A DNA stretch of 24,391 bases, from the NCBI GenBank assembly GCA_947372225.1, contig CANBSV010000033.1, forward strand, positions 1 through 24,391, given 5' to 3'. Below are positions 22,531-24,391 of this stretch, piece after piece (the stretch's first letter is position 1; each line of letters opens with the position of its first letter). The notes under the pieces were generated by a model, which saw only the letters and a program-made list of their open reading frames with translations, did no database searches and had not been told where the DNA came from. Made by a program: the position numbers and the translations under genes. This stretch comes from Burkholderiales bacterium. GTDB lineage: Bacteria; Pseudomonadota; Gammaproteobacteria; Burkholderiales; Burkholderiaceae_C.

Positions 22531-24155
22531 ACTCGAAGATTCAGTCCGCCCGCAGCGCGTCCCTTGACTTGCCCGAGGCTCACCTTCGTGCCTCTCGAGC
22601 AGTAACGGGACTTGAGCTCGTTGATTCTTGCAGTCAGTGAGTCTGTGTTTTCGATTTTGGCGGCGTGTCTGGTGAGCACGTTGTTGGCCAGTTCGATGAG
22701 TTTTGCGTTGCCCGTTTCCAGACCGCGGACCAGCAGGGTTTCCACAGAGCGCGCAGGGCGCCCTGCCGACCTGTGAGACAGGGCCTCCTCGGCCATCATG
22801 TTGATCGAGTGGAGACCCTCGCGAATCATCTGGCAATAGGTGACGTCATCTCCTGCTGCTTTGCACAGCAACTCGCTGGCGGCCTTTGACACGCAAAAAC
22901 GCTTGGCAGTCTGCTCGACCCACATCTCGGCATCTGGCAACTGGATTTCGGTATTCCTCAACCGTCCCAGCATCGCCAGGAAGTTGGTTGCGCACTCGAA
23001 GTCAAAGTCTTCCGCCCGGGTTTCTGAAGCCAGTTCCCGAACCAGAGACACGCATTCGCCAACTTTGCGCGCAGTCAAAAGGTGGAATACGCGGCAAATG
23101 CCCATGAATCGCTGCAGGCGCACCGAATCGGGTCGGCGGCTCAGCATCTGCTCAAGGTTAGCGATGATCCGGTTGAATTCCTTGGCATCGCGTTTGTCGA
23201 AGTACAACATGCACAGCAAGACTAGGGTTTGGGCGTCGAACATCTTCGATTTGAGACCCAGCCTCACAGTCCGATCCAAAGATTTCAATGCTTCATCCTT
23301 CTCGCCCGAGAAAAAGGCCAGCATGCCTTGCTTTTGGAGCCGAGGAATGCTGTGTGGCGTGACCCGCAGCGAATCTCGATACGTGGCCATGGCGCCTTGC
23401 ATGTCACCTTGCTCAAGCTGGATGCGGCTCATCACGTCGTACGCGTCCACGTAACTGGGCTCCTCCGCGATCAGACTTTCGAGAATTCGGGTGGCCTTGG
23501 GGACTTCACCGGACTCCAGTTCCGCTCGGGCCAATCCAAGCTTGGACCACGGCAAAGCCTTGGATTCATTGACCGCTGCATACAGGCGCTTGGCCGATTC
23601 ATGGTCTCCGACCCGCAAAAAGAGCTCAGCGCCCATTCGGGCCGCATACAGCCAGAATTCTTCGCGAGCCTCATATCTCGCCATGCACATCTCGGCCGCC
23701 TCGACGTACTGCTCCGCCTGAATGGCCTCGAAGATGTAGCCCAACACCCGCTTGCGGTGCCGGGCCGCAATCACCCGCTCTTCGAGTGCGATGGCCGTGT
23801 GGGGCTTGACGAGGTAGCCGTCCAGTGCCGATTCGGCCGCCTCCGCCACCTTGATGTACGAACACTCTCCGGTCACCATGATGAACACCGTCGAAAACGG
23901 CAACAACTGGGATTGGCGCAGATCGTCGAGCAGTTCCTGACCTGAGATCGTGGCGTTGTCAAAGTGGTAGTCGCACACCACGATGTCAAACACTCGGGAC
24001 TCGAGCTCTTGCCGGGCATCGACGATCCGGCTGGTCTGTGACACGTGGCCCACGCCCATGTCACGCAGTATGTTGATCAGTGAACTGCGAGATGTCGGAT
24101 TTGCATCGATCACCAGAGCCTTGCAGTTTTTGATGTGGTGGTCGGAATGTCTCAT
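22524..24155 (-). CDS. Receiver-domain protein with TPR-type helical region
   Basis: The 543-residue product joins a response-regulator receiver (~10-135) to a long helical region with TPR-like repeats (~150-330) and no recognisable DNA-binding or enzymatic output domain. The receiver retains D17, phospho-acceptor D62 (IVVCDYHF), T95 (MVTG) and K117 (YLVKPH). The second acidic residue of the usual pair is Ala (IDAN). The TPR-like helices include AYDVMSRIQLEQGDMQGAMATYRDSLRVTP. No histidine kinase is adjacent, so its partner is unknown; TPR surfaces suggest protein binding. The ATG at 24155 was chosen over a TTG at 24176; neither has a strong ribosome-binding site. Confidence 0.84.
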   Translation of the reverse strand: MRHSDHHIKNCKALVIDANPTSRSSLINILRDMGVGHVSQTSRIVDARQELESRVFDIVVCDYHFDNATISGQELLDDLRQSQLLPFSTVFIMVTGECSYIKVAEAAESALDGYLVKPHTAIALEERVIAARHRKRVLGYIFEAIQAEQYVEAAEMCMARYEAREEFWLYAARMGAELFLRVGDHESAKRLYAAVNESKALPWSKLGLARAELESGEVPKATRILESLIAEEPSYVDAYDVMSRIQLEQGDMQGAMATYRDSLRVTPHSIPRLQKQGMLAFFSGEKDEALKSLDRTVRLGLKSKMFDAQTLVLLCMLYFDKRDAKEFNRIIANLEQMLSRRPDSVRLQRFMGICRVFHLLTARKVGECVSLVRELASETRAEDFDFECATNFLAMLGRLRNTEIQLPDAEMWVEQTAKRFCVSKAASELLCKAAGDDVTYCQMIREGLHSINMMAEEALSHRSAGRPARSVETLLVRGLETGNAKLIELANNVLTRHAAKIENTDSLTARINELKSRYCSRGTKVSLGQVKGRAAGGLNLRVQ

Positions 24156-24391
24156 GGCATCAAAGTAGGGGTGCAATCGAGCAGGTGTACCGGCAAGAAA
24201 TGTGACGGCGTGACGTTCACGTCAAACTGCAAGGCCACCCTCAAGGGTGATCCTCAGCGGACGTCTTACTCAATATCGGAAGCTGCCCCCGTCTTGTGAG
24301 CGATAAATGCCAAGTGTTTGAATGGAAATGACGTTTTGGTCCGGGTGACGCACCCGCTCAGACACGAAGCTGCAGCCCACCAGTCGAACGC
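24156..24391. other. Upstream intergenic region with a palindrome
   Basis: No coding sequence is evident up to the window edge. The perfect palindrome TGACGT-TC-ACGTCA at 24211-24224 lies about 56 bases upstream of the receiver-TPR start and could be an operator. I could not read a convincing promoter by eye. Confidence 0.4.

Noticed and set aside
1..24391. tRNA genes, rRNA genes and CRISPR arrays
   Set aside because: No cloverleaf-like TPsiC sequence, rRNA segment or regularly spaced repeat array was seen in the non-coding parts. The only RNA gene supported is ffs.

Overview
This 24.4 kb window looks like chromosomal DNA from a betaproteobacterium, probably order Burkholderiales and most like the Comamonadaceae. 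The assignment rests on gene order and protein character (trxA-rho-rpmE2, rpsF-priB-rpsR-rplI, ffs near dnaX-ybaB-recR, mltD-gloB-yafS-rnhA) and on GC-rich codon use. No database search was possible. Most of the window is conserved housekeeping sequence; the accessory part lies between about 7.5 and 11.2 kb.

Layout: (1) 1-3426, plus strand: the end of a phosphate-uptake and signalling operon, pstB (5' truncated by the window edge), phoU, phoB, phoR. (2) 3463-7511, minus strand: a large membrane protein resembling ArnT/PMT glycosyltransferases, then rpmE2, rho and trxA, with a hairpin-rich 219-base leader between trxA and rho. (3) 7512-10079, plus strand: a 356-base intergenic region with inverted repeats, then a pseudokinase-HDOD fusion protein and the first ~85 codons of a second kinase-like gene. 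(4) About 10050-10918, minus strand: a decayed tyrosine-recombinase gene (one in-frame TAG, one frameshift, missing its 3' half) that abuts the broken kinase-like gene. Next to its 5' side is ffs, the 4.5S signal-recognition-particle RNA, at about 11034-11132 on the minus strand, followed by a divergent PurM-like gene.

(5) 12428-15628, plus strand: dnaX, ybaB, recR and a MAPEG-family membrane protein. (6) 15629-18012, minus strand: mltD and gloB with overlapping stop/start codons; divergent from them are yafS and rnhA on the plus strand. This block has the same order as mltD-gloB-yafS-rnhA in E. coli, but dnaQ does not follow. (7) 19455-20936: the ribosomal operon rpsF-priB-rpsR-rplI with a good intrinsic terminator, then dnaB. 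(8) 22524-24155, minus strand: a receiver-domain protein with a TPR-type helical region, convergent with dnaB.

Functionally, the window joins phosphate sensing (PstB/PhoU/PhoB/PhoR), transcription termination and thiol redox (Rho, TrxA), protein targeting (4.5S RNA), and replication and repair (DnaX, YbaB, RecR, RnhA, PriB, DnaB). The least explained parts are the pseudokinase-HDOD pair broken by a recombinase remnant beside ffs, the divergent PurM paralogue, the receiver-TPR protein, and several regulatory structures. I did not find a clear new multi-gene defence or mobile system; the pseudokinase locus is the best candidate for undescribed biology.
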